Below, piece by piece: positions 14,783 through 22,417 of a stretch of 64,000 nucleotides of DNA. How positions within the stretch are numbered: the first letter of the stretch is position 1; each line of letters starts with the position of its first letter. Origin of the DNA: an uncultured Holophagaceae bacterium (lineage in GTDB: Bacteria > Acidobacteriota > Holophagae > Holophagales > Holophagaceae); the NCBI GenBank assembly GCA_903913215.1, contig CAIWKE010000011.1, forward strand, positions 1 to 64,000, in the 5' to 3' direction. The notes beneath the pieces are model-generated. The model did no database searches. It saw only the letters and a list, made by a program, of their open reading frames with translations, and was not told the origin of the DNA. A program made the translations under genes and the position numbers.

Positions 14783-17725
14783 TTAGAAGCGGAAGCCGGC
14801 GGACATGACCACGGTGCGGGGCGTGGCGAAGTTCAGGTAGCTGGTGGGCAGGCCGAAGCTGGAACCCTTGACCCAGGGGGAGTTCACACCCTGGCCAGCC
14901 ACGCCGTAGGTGCCGGTCGCGGCGGCGTAGGACGTGTTGAAGGTGACCACCTGCTGGTGGTTCAGCACGTTGCCGATGTTCAGCTTGCCGAAGGCCGTCA
15001 CGTTCTTGCTGCCCACCTTGAAGAGGGGGAAGTCGTGGGTGAGGGCCAGATCCAGGTAGGACTGAGCTTCGTAGACGCCTGCGCCGCGCGTCTGATCCTC
15101 GTACTGGGAGCCGCTGGCGCCCCACTGGGAGGACATGGCAGCGCCGCCGAGGCGGGCGCGGGTGATGGTGCGGGCGTTGCTGTAGTGGGCGCCGGAGTCA
15201 AAGCGGTAGACGAGGCCGATGGAGGTCTTGCCGTACTCGCTGAGGTAGGTGCGGCTGCCGGTGATGCGCGACCGGATGGGCTGGTGGCCCGTCAGGTAGC
15301 CGCTGGGGGCAGTGTCCAGGGGGTTGTAGTTGGTCACGCCGTTCTGGACATCAAAGTTGTGGATGCCTTCGCCGCGGGCGGGGCTGCTGGTGCCTTCACC
15401 CTCGTAGTTGCCCTTCAGCTGGCTCCAGGTGATGTTGCCCAGGAAGCTCCACTGATTGACGTTGTACTGGGATTCCAGTTCCAGGCCCTTGTAGGTGCGC
15501 TCGGCATCGGGATTGTTCGCCCAGACCTTGATGTAGACGGGGCCGGTGGCGGTGGCCACGGTGCCGTTGTTGCCGACACTGTAGTCGATGAGGTTCTTCC
15601 ACTTCTTGTCGACGCCAGTGACCTTTAGGTAGCCGTCGCCCATGGGGCCGAAGTTGAAGGAGAAGGCGTAGCTGGCCTGGACCTCGTCCGTGGTGGGAGC
15701 CTTCAGGTTGCTGGCGAGCTTGATGTTCAGCTTGGGGTCGTTGTAGTACTGCACGCCAGCGGGCGTGAAGTCGTAGTTGGCCAGGTTCTGCAGGACGGCG
15801 AAGCTCTGGGGGCCGCCGGGTCCCTTGTAAGCGTAGTCGATCTCGGTGGGGTTGCCCTGGCTGGTGACGGAGTTGGTGATGCCTTCCAGGACCTTGGCGT
15901 TGTAACGGGCGAAGCTGGCACCGAAGATGTGCTTGCTGTCGCCGTTCAGATCGTACTTCACGCCCAGGCGGGGGCTGAGGCCACTGGCGCCAGCCGTCTG
16001 GCTGCCACTTTCATTCTTGGCGTTGTACTTGTCGTAGCGCAGGCCGGCCTGGAAGTTCCAGTGCTGGTCGACGCTCCACTTGTCGTTGACATAGAGACCG
16101 ATGGAGTCGTTCTTGGCGGAGCCGGAGCCGTTCTGGTACGTCCAGATGGACTCGCCGAAGGCCACGCGGGCGCCCACGGTGGTGCCGGCGGGGTACTGGA
16201 GGGCGGGGCTCAGGTTGAGGCCGTAGACCTCAATGATGTAGCCCGAGGGGGTCTGGGAGTTCTTGGCCTTGCGGGTGCCCTCGTAGTAATCAACGCCGAA
16301 GTCGGTCTGGTGGCTACCGGCGGCATTCCAGAAGAGGCTGGCCTTGAGGTTCAGGGTCTGGTTGTCACGCTCGTCGCCGCCATCCGTGCTGTCGAAGATG
16401 CCGTTGTTGTAGTAGTAGCCGTTGTCATCGTTGTAGAAGGGGCTCTGACCGTTACCGGCGCCGCCTGCGGACAGGTTCTGGTGCTTCTTGCCGTAGCGCA
16501 GTTCTGTGGTCAGGTTGCTGGTCCAGGCAGAACGGAGCGCCATGTTGAAGAAGTCAGAGGTGCTGATCTGGGGAACCAGGGACAGCAGCTCACCGGCGGA
16601 GTAGTTGCGGTTGATCTGGTTGTTGGCATTCCGCATGTAGGAAGCCACCAGGGTGTGGTCCTGATTGATGGACCAGGTCAGCTTGGCCTGACGGCGAATT
16701 TCAGCCGAGGTCAGCGTGTAGCCGGCGTTGAGGCCAATGGCAGGATCGTTGAGGTTCTGGGCGGTAGGGGGCACACCAATCTTGGGGTAGTAGCCAGCGC
16801 CGGCGCTGAGGTCAGCGGCGATACCCGAGGTGGAGCCGCTGTTGGTCTTGAAGTAGGAACCCGCGAACCAGAGCTTGTCCTTGATGATGGGACCGCTCAA
16901 GTAGAGGGTCTTGGTCTCGTTCATGACGTTCAGGATCGCGGCACGATTCTGGGTGGGGGCGGTGGCATTCCAGGCGCCGTCGCTCAGTTCCCAACGCAGG
17001 GAGCCCGAGAACTCATTGCTGCCGGAACGAGTGATGGCGTTGATGACGCCGCCGTCCACATCGCCGTACTCGGCGGACATGGCACCGGTGACGACCTGGG
17101 TCTCTTCGATGGAGTCGTCGATGAGGGTGACGCCGCGGTTGTTGTAGGCGTTGTCAGCGATGTTCTGGCCGTCCAGCAGGTAGAGGTTGCCAGAGGTCTG
17201 GGCACCACGGATCTGGACGCGGCCGCCGACGCCGACGGTGACGCCGGGGGTGAGGAGGGCGACGCCTTCCATCGTGCGGGCGTTGGGCAGCATGTCGACG
17301 TTGTCGGCACGGTAGTTGGTGGCGGTCTTGATGTCCGTCTTGTCCACAGCGGGAGCGGCGGCGATCACTTCAACCACAGCGCCGCCAACCTTGGTGAGGG
17401 TCACCTTGGGGCTGAAGGTCTGGTCGATTCCGATCTGCTCGTTGATCTTGCGGGTCTCGAGGCCATCCTTGGTGTACTGGATGGTGTAGTAGCCGGGAGG
17501 CAGCAGGCGGGCGATGAATTTGCCGCTCACGTCCGTGGTGTAGGTGCGCACGCCCTGGAGGGCGGGGGAGCTGAGGCGGACAACCACACCAGCGAGGGGA
17601 GCGCCAGCGGCGTCCACGACCGTGCCAGTGATATTGGCGGTCTGGGTGCCCTGAGAGTAAAGAGCAGCCCCGCCCAGGGCGATGAGGGCCGTGATGCGGC
17701 CCAGGCGGTTGTTCAAGAGATGCAT
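14783..17725 (-). CDS. TonB-dependent receptor, Oar-like (chromosomal relative of the island receptor)
   Basis: The 980-residue receptor has a signal peptide (MHLLNNRLGRITALIALGGA to about ALYSQG), a regulatory-like domain (TANITGTVVDAAGAPLAGVV), a conserved EGLETRKINEQIGIDQTFSP linker, a plug with TPGVTVGVGGRVQIRGAQT and YLLDGQNIADNAYNNRG, and a barrel ending VVMSAGFRF. These blocks recur almost word for word in the receptor at 22418-25351 on the mobile element, so the two form a subfamily distinct from the other chromosomal receptors here. GGAGG lies just before the ATG at 17725. It probably acts in TonB-driven transport at the outer membrane; substrate unknown. Confidence 0.9.
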   Translation of the reverse strand: MHLLNNRLGRITALIALGGAALYSQGTQTANITGTVVDAAGAPLAGVVVRLSSPALQGVRTYTTDVSGKFIARLLPPGYYTIQYTKDGLETRKINEQIGIDQTFSPKVTLTKVGGAVVEVIAAAPAVDKTDIKTATNYRADNVDMLPNARTMEGVALLTPGVTVGVGGRVQIRGAQTSGNLYLLDGQNIADNAYNNRGVTLIDDSIEETQVVTGAMSAEYGDVDGGVINAITRSGSNEFSGSLRWELSDGAWNATAPTQNRAAILNVMNETKTLYLSGPIIKDKLWFAGSYFKTNSGSTSGIAADLSAGAGYYPKIGVPPTAQNLNDPAIGLNAGYTLTSAEIRRQAKLTWSINQDHTLVASYMRNANNQINRNYSAGELLSLVPQISTSDFFNMALRSAWTSNLTTELRYGKKHQNLSAGGAGNGQSPFYNDDNGYYYNNGIFDSTDGGDERDNQTLNLKASLFWNAAGSHQTDFGVDYYEGTRKAKNSQTPSGYIIEVYGLNLSPALQYPAGTTVGARVAFGESIWTYQNGSGSAKNDSIGLYVNDKWSVDQHWNFQAGLRYDKYNAKNESGSQTAGASGLSPRLGVKYDLNGDSKHIFGASFARYNAKVLEGITNSVTSQGNPTEIDYAYKGPGGPQSFAVLQNLANYDFTPAGVQYYNDPKLNIKLASNLKAPTTDEVQASYAFSFNFGPMGDGYLKVTGVDKKWKNLIDYSVGNNGTVATATGPVYIKVWANNPDAERTYKGLELESQYNVNQWSFLGNITWSQLKGNYEGEGTSSPARGEGIHNFDVQNGVTNYNPLDTAPSGYLTGHQPIRSRITGSRTYLSEYGKTSIGLVYRFDSGAHYSNARTITRARLGGAAMSSQWGASGSQYEDQTRGAGVYEAQSYLDLALTHDFPLFKVGSKNVTAFGKLNIGNVLNHQQVVTFNTSYAAATGTYGVAGQGVNSPWVKGSSFGLPTSYLNFATPRTVVMSAGFRF

Positions 17726-18193
17726 AGCATCCTCCAAAAGGTCGGGACGGGTAGTAGGGGGGGGTCCCGAAGGGAAAAGCGGCATTCAATCCGGGACGGG
17801 AATTGAGTCCTCAACGGCGGAAGAATTTTTTATAAATTCATGCCGGGATTGAAATGGGGTTGGGAAAGAGCTTTGGGACGAACGGGTAACAATACCAGGG
17901 GGGACAAGGAGATTTTGTAAGATTAACGAAATGTCAGGGAACTAAGTTCCCTGGATCGGCACCTGACTGGCCCGAATATCGTCCATATTTCGTCACTTTT
18001 CTCCAGCTCAGCCGCGATTACACGCTCCTAGCCCAGCTTTTAGGCCTGGACTTGATCGAAAAGGTGCGTCCGGAGGTGGTGGTCTGCGGTAGCAGTAGGG
18101 GATCGGGGTATTCTTGATCCAGGTTCCTGAATGTCCCAAGGCCCAAGAAACAGCGATCGAATTCGATGACGGGATTCACCTTTAGGGTAGCGC
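17726..18193. other. Intergenic region with AT-rich patch, no gene seen
   Basis: The part at 17820-17930 is AT-rich, including TTTTTTATAAATTC at 17826-17839, and could hold the promoter of the leftward receptor gene. The rest shows no convincing coding potential, no terminator with a T-run and no recognised RNA. Confidence 0.3.
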
Positions 18194-19498
18194 TCAGCAA
18201 CCTATGCTGCCGAGCAACCACCCCTTCGCCTCGGCTGCCACCTCGCTCCAAGCCACCGTATCCTGGTAAAAAGCCGTGTTCACCTTGGCGCCTGTTTTGG
18301 CGTAGACGGTGAAAAGGGGATCACCCTTGTGCACCTTCTGCCCAACGGTCACCCGTACGCGGATGCCCACGCCCAGGTCCAGGACGTCGTTGCGATCCCG
18401 GCGCCCAGCGCCCAGGTCCATGGCGAGGATGCCCAGGGCGCGGCCGTCCATGGCGCAGATGTAGCCGTCGCGGGGGGCCAGTACCTCCAGGGCCTGTCCG
18501 GGCTGGGGCAGGCGGCTGAAGTCATCAAGGGCCGCGGCATCGCCGCCATTGAGCACCACAAAACGGCGCAGGGTGTCCAGGGCGGAGCCATCCTGGATGC
18601 TGGTCTGCACCCGAGCCAGGGCCTGTTCCAGCGTGCAGGCCACGCCGCCCATGATCAGCATCTCGGCGGCTAGGCGGAAGCTCATCTGGGCCAACTCAGA
18701 ATCGCCGTGCTCGCCGCGCAGGATCTCCACGGACTCCATGACCTCCAGCGCGTTCCCGATGGCCCAGCCCAGGGGGGCGTCCATGCGGGTGATGAGGGCG
18801 CGGATCTGCATGCCGTGGGCGCCGCCCACATCCACCATGCTCTGGGCCAGGGTGGTGGAGTCCTCCAGGGTCTTCATGAAGGCCGTGGGGCCGCACTTCA
18901 CGTCCAGCACCAGGGCGTCAGCGCCGCCCGCCAGCTTCTTGGACATGATGCTGGCGGTGATGAGAGGGATGCTCTCCACGGTGGCGGTGATGTCGCGCAG
19001 GGCGTAGAGCTTCTTGTCCGCCGGGGCGATGTCGGTGGTCTGGGCGGAGTTGGCGAAGCGGGTCTCAGCCAGGCTGCGCAAGAATTCCGCCTCACTCAGC
19101 TCGACCTTGAGGCCGGGGATGGCCGCGAACTTGTCCACGGTGCCGCCGGTGTGGCCCAGGCCGCGTCCGCTGAACATGGGGCAGGGCACGCCACAGGCCG
19201 CCACGATGGGCCCCAGGATGAGGGTGGTCTTATCGCCCACGCCGCCGGTGCTGTGCTTGTCCACCTTGAGGCCGGGCACGGAAGACAGATCCAGGCGCTT
19301 GCCGGAGTCGCGCATGGCCAGGGTGAGGGCCAGGGTCTCCTCAGTGGTCATGCCGCGCCAGCAGGTGGCCATGAGCAGCGAGGCGCTCTGCTCATCAGGG
19401 ATGCTGCCGTCGGCGGCGCCCTTCACCCAGAAGGCAATCTGCTCGGGAGACAGGGCTCCGCCCAGCTTCTTGGTGTAGATCAGGTCGTACATCCGCAT
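18194..19498 (-). CDS. deoA: Thymidine/pyrimidine-nucleoside phosphorylase
   Basis: The 434-residue enzyme carries the family signature SGRGLGHTGGTVDK and the phosphate-binding KVDKHSTGGVGDKTTL. The N-terminal helical dimerisation domain, the central alpha/beta domain and the C-terminal PYNP_C domain (about 345-430) are all present at the usual length. It splits pyrimidine nucleosides with phosphate into base and (deoxy)ribose-1-phosphate. Whether it prefers thymidine or also uridine (Pdp type) cannot be settled by eye. AGGAG precedes the start. It lies 24 nt downstream of a membrane-anchored protein gene and is probably in one operon with it. Confidence 0.92.
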   Translation of the reverse strand: MRMYDLIYTKKLGGALSPEQIAFWVKGAADGSIPDEQSASLLMATCWRGMTTEETLALTLAMRDSGKRLDLSSVPGLKVDKHSTGGVGDKTTLILGPIVAACGVPCPMFSGRGLGHTGGTVDKFAAIPGLKVELSEAEFLRSLAETRFANSAQTTDIAPADKKLYALRDITATVESIPLITASIMSKKLAGGADALVLDVKCGPTAFMKTLEDSTTLAQSMVDVGGAHGMQIRALITRMDAPLGWAIGNALEVMESVEILRGEHGDSELAQMSFRLAAEMLIMGGVACTLEQALARVQTSIQDGSALDTLRRFVVLNGGDAAALDDFSRLPQPGQALEVLAPRDGYICAMDGRALGILAMDLGAGRRDRNDVLDLGVGIRVRVTVGQKVHKGDPLFTVYAKTGAKVNTAFYQDTVAWSEVAAEAKGWLLGSIGC

Positions 19499-19522
19499 GG
19501 GATGACTCCTCTATGTGTGAGT

Positions 19523-20203
19523 TCAGATGCTCTGCAGGCGGGCTTCCAGGGCGGCAGCATCCCCGCGGCCCTTGAAGCGGGCCTTGTATTCCGCCAGGTC
19601 CTTGAGAGCCTGGGAGCGGTCCGAGGCCAGGGCATCGGCATCAAATTGGGCGGCCCAGTAGGCCTCAGCCCAGGCTTCGCCCGGGGTGGCCTTGGCGCGG
19701 AGGGGATCGAGCTGCGTGCGGGCCTCCTGGGTCTGACCCAGGGCGATGGCGCGCTGAGCCAGACGAATCTGGCCCCAGGCATCTTCAGCCTTGGTGGGGG
19801 CAGCGCCCTTGCCATCCAGGGCCAGGCGCCAGCTGGCCAACAGGCCGGCGGTGATCTCCCTGCGGGAGGAGGGCGCAGCGGTGACCAGAGCCTCTAAGCG
19901 GGGCAGGCGCTCACGCATGCGCTTCTCGGCTTCGGGGACGGCCACCGGGGTGACACCGTCGCCCTCAACTTCCATGACCAGGGCTGAGAGGGCGCTCTCA
20001 TGCTTCTCGGCGGTGGAAGTCTGCCAAGCATTCCAGGCACCGAAGAGGATGCCGACGACCACGACGGAGGTGATGCCGATGAGGATGGGCTTCAACAGTC
20101 CGCCATCCTCCTCCTGCCCCTGGCCAAGCTTGGTCTGGAAGTGGGCCAAGCTCTGCGCGGGCTTCTGGACCTGGATCTCACGATGACTGCTGGGACGTGC
20201 CAT
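19523..20203 (-). CDS. Single-pass membrane-anchored protein, tetratricopeptide-like (YfgM-like layout)
   Basis: The 226-residue protein has a charged N-terminus, one membrane helix (about 38-60, PILIGITSVVVVGILFGAWN) and a helical, Ala-rich periplasmic domain with repeating helix pairs (AEDAWGQIRLAQRAIALGQT). This is the layout of YfgM-like proteins that assist secreted proteins, but sequence similarity is not decisive. The ATG at 20203 is preferred since the longer frame upstream would run through the tRNA-Phe gene on the other strand. It is followed by deoA. Confidence 0.7.
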   Translation of the reverse strand: MARPSSHREIQVQKPAQSLAHFQTKLGQGQEEDGGLLKPILIGITSVVVVGILFGAWNAWQTSTAEKHESALSALVMEVEGDGVTPVAVPEAEKRMRERLPRLEALVTAAPSSRREITAGLLASWRLALDGKGAAPTKAEDAWGQIRLAQRAIALGQTQEARTQLDPLRAKATPGEAWAEAYWAAQFDADALASDRSQALKDLAEYKARFKGRGDAAALEARLQSI

Positions 20204-20272
20204 GACGAACCTCGGCTGAACGAAGAATGCACCAAACCATTGAGGATGCACCAATCCGTCCATTCCTGGCAC

Positions 20273-20300
20273 TTGAAAATGCGCCTCCGCCTGATATCCT
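20273..20300 (+). promoter_or_regulatory. Predicted promoter of tRNA-Phe
   Basis: TTGAAA at 20273-20278 and TATCCT at 20295-20300 are separated by 16 nt and stand 10 nt before the tRNA. The position fits a sigma-70 promoter for the tRNA gene. It has stayed with the gene after island insertion. Confidence 0.5.
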
Positions 20301-20310
20301 TGTCCTTCCT

Positions 20311-20386
20311 GCCTGGGTAGCTCAGTTGGTAGAGCAATGGATTGAAAATCCATGTGTCGGCGGTTCGATTCCGTCTCCAGGCACCA
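20311..20386 (+). tRNA. tRNA-Phe (anticodon GAA)
   Basis: The 76-nt cloverleaf has acceptor arms GCCTGGG/CTCAGGC-type pairing, D-loop AGCTCAGTTGGTAGAGC, anticodon stem-loop GGATTGAAAATCC with GAA, T-arm GGCGGTTCGATTCCGTC and an encoded CCA. Its 3' 51 nt are repeated at 45950-46000, so the gene is the integration site of the mobile element to its right, and insertion left the tRNA intact. Confidence 0.98.
20336..20386 (+). repeat. attL: direct repeat of the tRNA-Phe 3' part
   Basis: This 51-bp stretch from the anticodon stem to CCA is identical to 45950-46000. The base before it (C versus T) and those after it (GTAAC versus AAAAC) differ, so the match ends exactly there. Identical repeats with one in an intact tRNA are the usual scar of tyrosine-recombinase integration. 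Confidence 0.95.
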
Positions 20387-20402
20387 GTAACCACGCACTT
20401 CT

Positions 20403-20430
20403 AGCCCCGGCAACCAACCGGGGCTTTTTG
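20403..20430 (+). terminator. Terminator just inside the element, downstream of tRNA-Phe
   Basis: AGCCCCGG (20403-20410) pairs with CCGGGGCT (20418-20425), followed by a T-run. It ends transcription of the tRNA, a role that before insertion was probably played by the hairpin now at 46008-46028. Confidence 0.85.
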
Positions 20431-20437
20431 CTACTAC

Positions 20438-20459
20438 GCCACTTTGGCGCCACTTTGGC
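20438..20459 (+). repeat. Tandem 11-bp repeats, probable integrase arm sites (left end)
   Basis: GCCACTTTGGC occurs twice without a gap. Two CACTTT cores with the same 11-bp spacing lie at 45833 and 45844, close to the other end. Paired short repeats inside each end are typical of arm-type binding sites of tyrosine integrases. Confidence 0.55.
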
Positions 20460-20581
20460 TCCGTACGCCTAACCACCACCCATCAAGGAGGGAGGCCGGT
20501 CGCCTTGTGGGACTTCGGGAGCGCTCAATCCTGTCGCCCCTGAAAACCCCGTTCAACCGATCAGGCAGCGATGAGGGCCTA

Positions 20582-20740
20582 CTAATGGTTAGAGTCGGCT
20601 TCGAGCAGGGCGATGAGGGCCTCGAACGCCTTCCGGGTTTCGCCCATAAGAAGGCGCAAAAGTGCACTGAAGTGAGCCAGGGACTTCCGCATGTTGTGGC
20701 CGGCATCGCAGAGGATGAAGTTTTGCGCGTTTCCGACCAC
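20582..20740 (-). CDS. Unrecognised small ORF downstream of pepQ
   Basis: A GTG at 20740 preceded by AGGGAG opens a 52-codon frame containing NFILCDAGHNMRKSLAHFSA and a Leu-rich helix. I do not recognise it. It could be a small gene cotranscribed with pepQ or the tail of a broken gene such as a transposase. No promoter of its own is evident. Confidence 0.3.
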   Translation of the reverse strand: MVGNAQNFILCDAGHNMRKSLAHFSALLRLLMGETRKAFEALIALLEADSNH

Positions 20741-20794
20741 TCACTCCCTTGTGTCAGTGGCCTGGCGTTTGAAATTCCAGCATGCAAGTGCACT

Positions 20795-22105
20795 TCAGAT
20801 TGGGAGGTGCGGCCGTGTGAGGTTGCGATGGCCAGCGGCGGTTACCAACAGATTGTCTTCGATCCTTATACCTCCGAAGGGAGTCAATTCGTCAATTAGT
20901 CTCCAGTCAAACATTGCCTGATGCTCGCTTTCCCGGAAGGGACGCAAGAGCATGGGAATGAAGTAGAGTCCTGGTTCCACGGTAAACACCTGATTCTCCG
21001 CGGTGGTGCAGGTTGTGCGCAAGGTCGGGTGCTGCAAGGGCGGAGGAGCAAGTGTTCCATCAGGGGCGGCCTGCCGACCTGCAACATCGTGAACCTGGAT
21101 GCCGAGATGGTGGCCTAGGCCATGGGGAAAGAAAGGGCGGCTGAGACCCTTCTCAACCGATTCTTCGGCGCTCTCTCTGAGGATCCCGCTATCCCTCAGC
21201 AAGCCAGCGATCAATATGTGGCCTTGGTGATGAAGGTCGCCATAGGGCATGCCGGGTTTTACAAGGTTGCAAAGCTGTGCTTGGATTTCCCCCATACCGG
21301 TGATGAGCGCCGTGAATCGGTTATCGCAATGGGGGGCAGGCATGGTGCGCGTTATATCTGAGGCATAGCCTCGCACCTGGGCCCCAGCATCGATTAGCAG
21401 GACGGCCCCATGCTTCTTCTTGCGCTTTCCTTCGTAGTGGAGGGTGGCGCCCATTTCGTTGAGGGCCACAATGCTGCCGTAGGGCATTTCGTGATCTACA
21501 ATTCCGGCGGCCTGGATGTATGCAAAGTGAATTTCCAGCTCACTGCCGCCTCCCAGAAAAGTGGATCTCGCGGCCAAGTGTCCGCGGGCGGCGATGATGG
21601 TGGCCTCTTCGATGCATGCGACTTCGTAGGCGGATTTGGTTGTGCGGTGCCAGTCCAGGTGTGCCGTGATGAGACTCGGGTTAAGTTCAAGGCCGGCCAA
21701 TTTGGCCCGATCAAACTCATTGCCGATATAGGCGGCACTTTGAGGGGTGCCCAGTTGCTTCCATACATCTTCGATGGTGCTAGCCTCTTCAATTTCAAAT
21801 TCGGAAGCCCAGAATGGGCCCCCGAGCGGGGGCTGCTCATACCAGAAATCTTCGGGAGCAAAGCGGATCAAACGTGGGCGTTTGCCAGGCCGGATCACCA
21901 GCACATGATGTGGCCCGGGCATGGGGCACCAGTGGGCGAAGTGGGGCGTCGGGTGGAACGGAGCAACCTGATCATCAGCAAAATGGGTGTAGACCTGTCC
22001 GCTGGAGATCACTAGCGTCTCGAATCCTGTCTGGGCAAGAGCTTCTTCTGTTGTGCGCTGCCGGTCAGCGATGTGGGTTTGGAAAAGGGAGGCTAGATCA
22101 GTCAT
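20795..22105 (-). CDS. pepQ: Xaa-Pro dipeptidase (prolidase)
   Basis: The 436-residue protein matches bacterial PepQ over its full length: an N-terminal creatinase-like domain (1-155) and a C-terminal pita-bread domain. All five metal ligands are present as Asp239, Asp250, His332, Glu377 and Glu416, each exactly seven positions before the E. coli PepQ ligands as I recall them. It splits dipeptides with C-terminal proline in the cytoplasm, releasing free proline. There is no signal peptide. I placed the start at 22105 (MTDLASLFQTHIADRQ) by comparison with the family; the frame runs 27 codons further upstream. It lies downstream of the island's TonB receptor in the same direction, and its product would feed the proline dehydrogenase at 32373. 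Confidence 0.93.
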   Translation of the reverse strand: MTDLASLFQTHIADRQRTTEEALAQTGFETLVISSGQVYTHFADDQVAPFHPTPHFAHWCPMPGPHHVLVIRPGKRPRLIRFAPEDFWYEQPPLGGPFWASEFEIEEASTIEDVWKQLGTPQSAAYIGNEFDRAKLAGLELNPSLITAHLDWHRTTKSAYEVACIEEATIIAARGHLAARSTFLGGGSELEIHFAYIQAAGIVDHEMPYGSIVALNEMGATLHYEGKRKKKHGAVLLIDAGAQVRGYASDITRTMPAPHCDNRFTALITGMGEIQAQLCNLVKPGMPYGDLHHQGHILIAGLLRDSGILRESAEESVEKGLSRPFFPHGLGHHLGIQVHDVAGRQAAPDGTLAPPPLQHPTLRTTCTTAENQVFTVEPGLYFIPMLLRPFRESEHQAMFDWRLIDELTPFGGIRIEDNLLVTAAGHRNLTRPHLPI

Positions 22106-22417
22106 TTGGTAGTCCAGGCGAAAGCTCAGGGTGGCCAAGCCCCACTTCTGGGTCCCTGAGACTGGCCACCAGGAGGGTCCGTACAACTGCTTCTGCTTGG
22201 TCTACCAGGCAAAATCTCATGCAAGCTTCGGTGAGAGTGAGCATCCCGGTATGTTTCAAACATTCTGGGGTTATTGCGCCAAGGCTGCCCTTCCCACGGC
22301 TGAGACAACCGCGGAAAACTAGGCCGAGTGGTGTCTCAGGTAGGGTCCAGCAAAGGAACCCACCTGCGACACCACCAGGACTCACCGAAGGGCGAACAGC
22401 AGCGGTTTCCTCACCAC
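22106..22417. other. Gap between island receptor and pepQ
   Basis: No gene is seen. CTGAGACAACC (near 22300) and GGTGTCTCAG (near 22331) can form a modest hairpin without a clear T-run. Whether pepQ is read through from the receptor or has its own promoter is unresolved. Confidence 0.3.

Noticed and set aside
20204-20479. Upstream extension of the membrane-anchored protein gene
   Set aside because: It would run antisense through the complete tRNA-Phe gene and across the attachment site.
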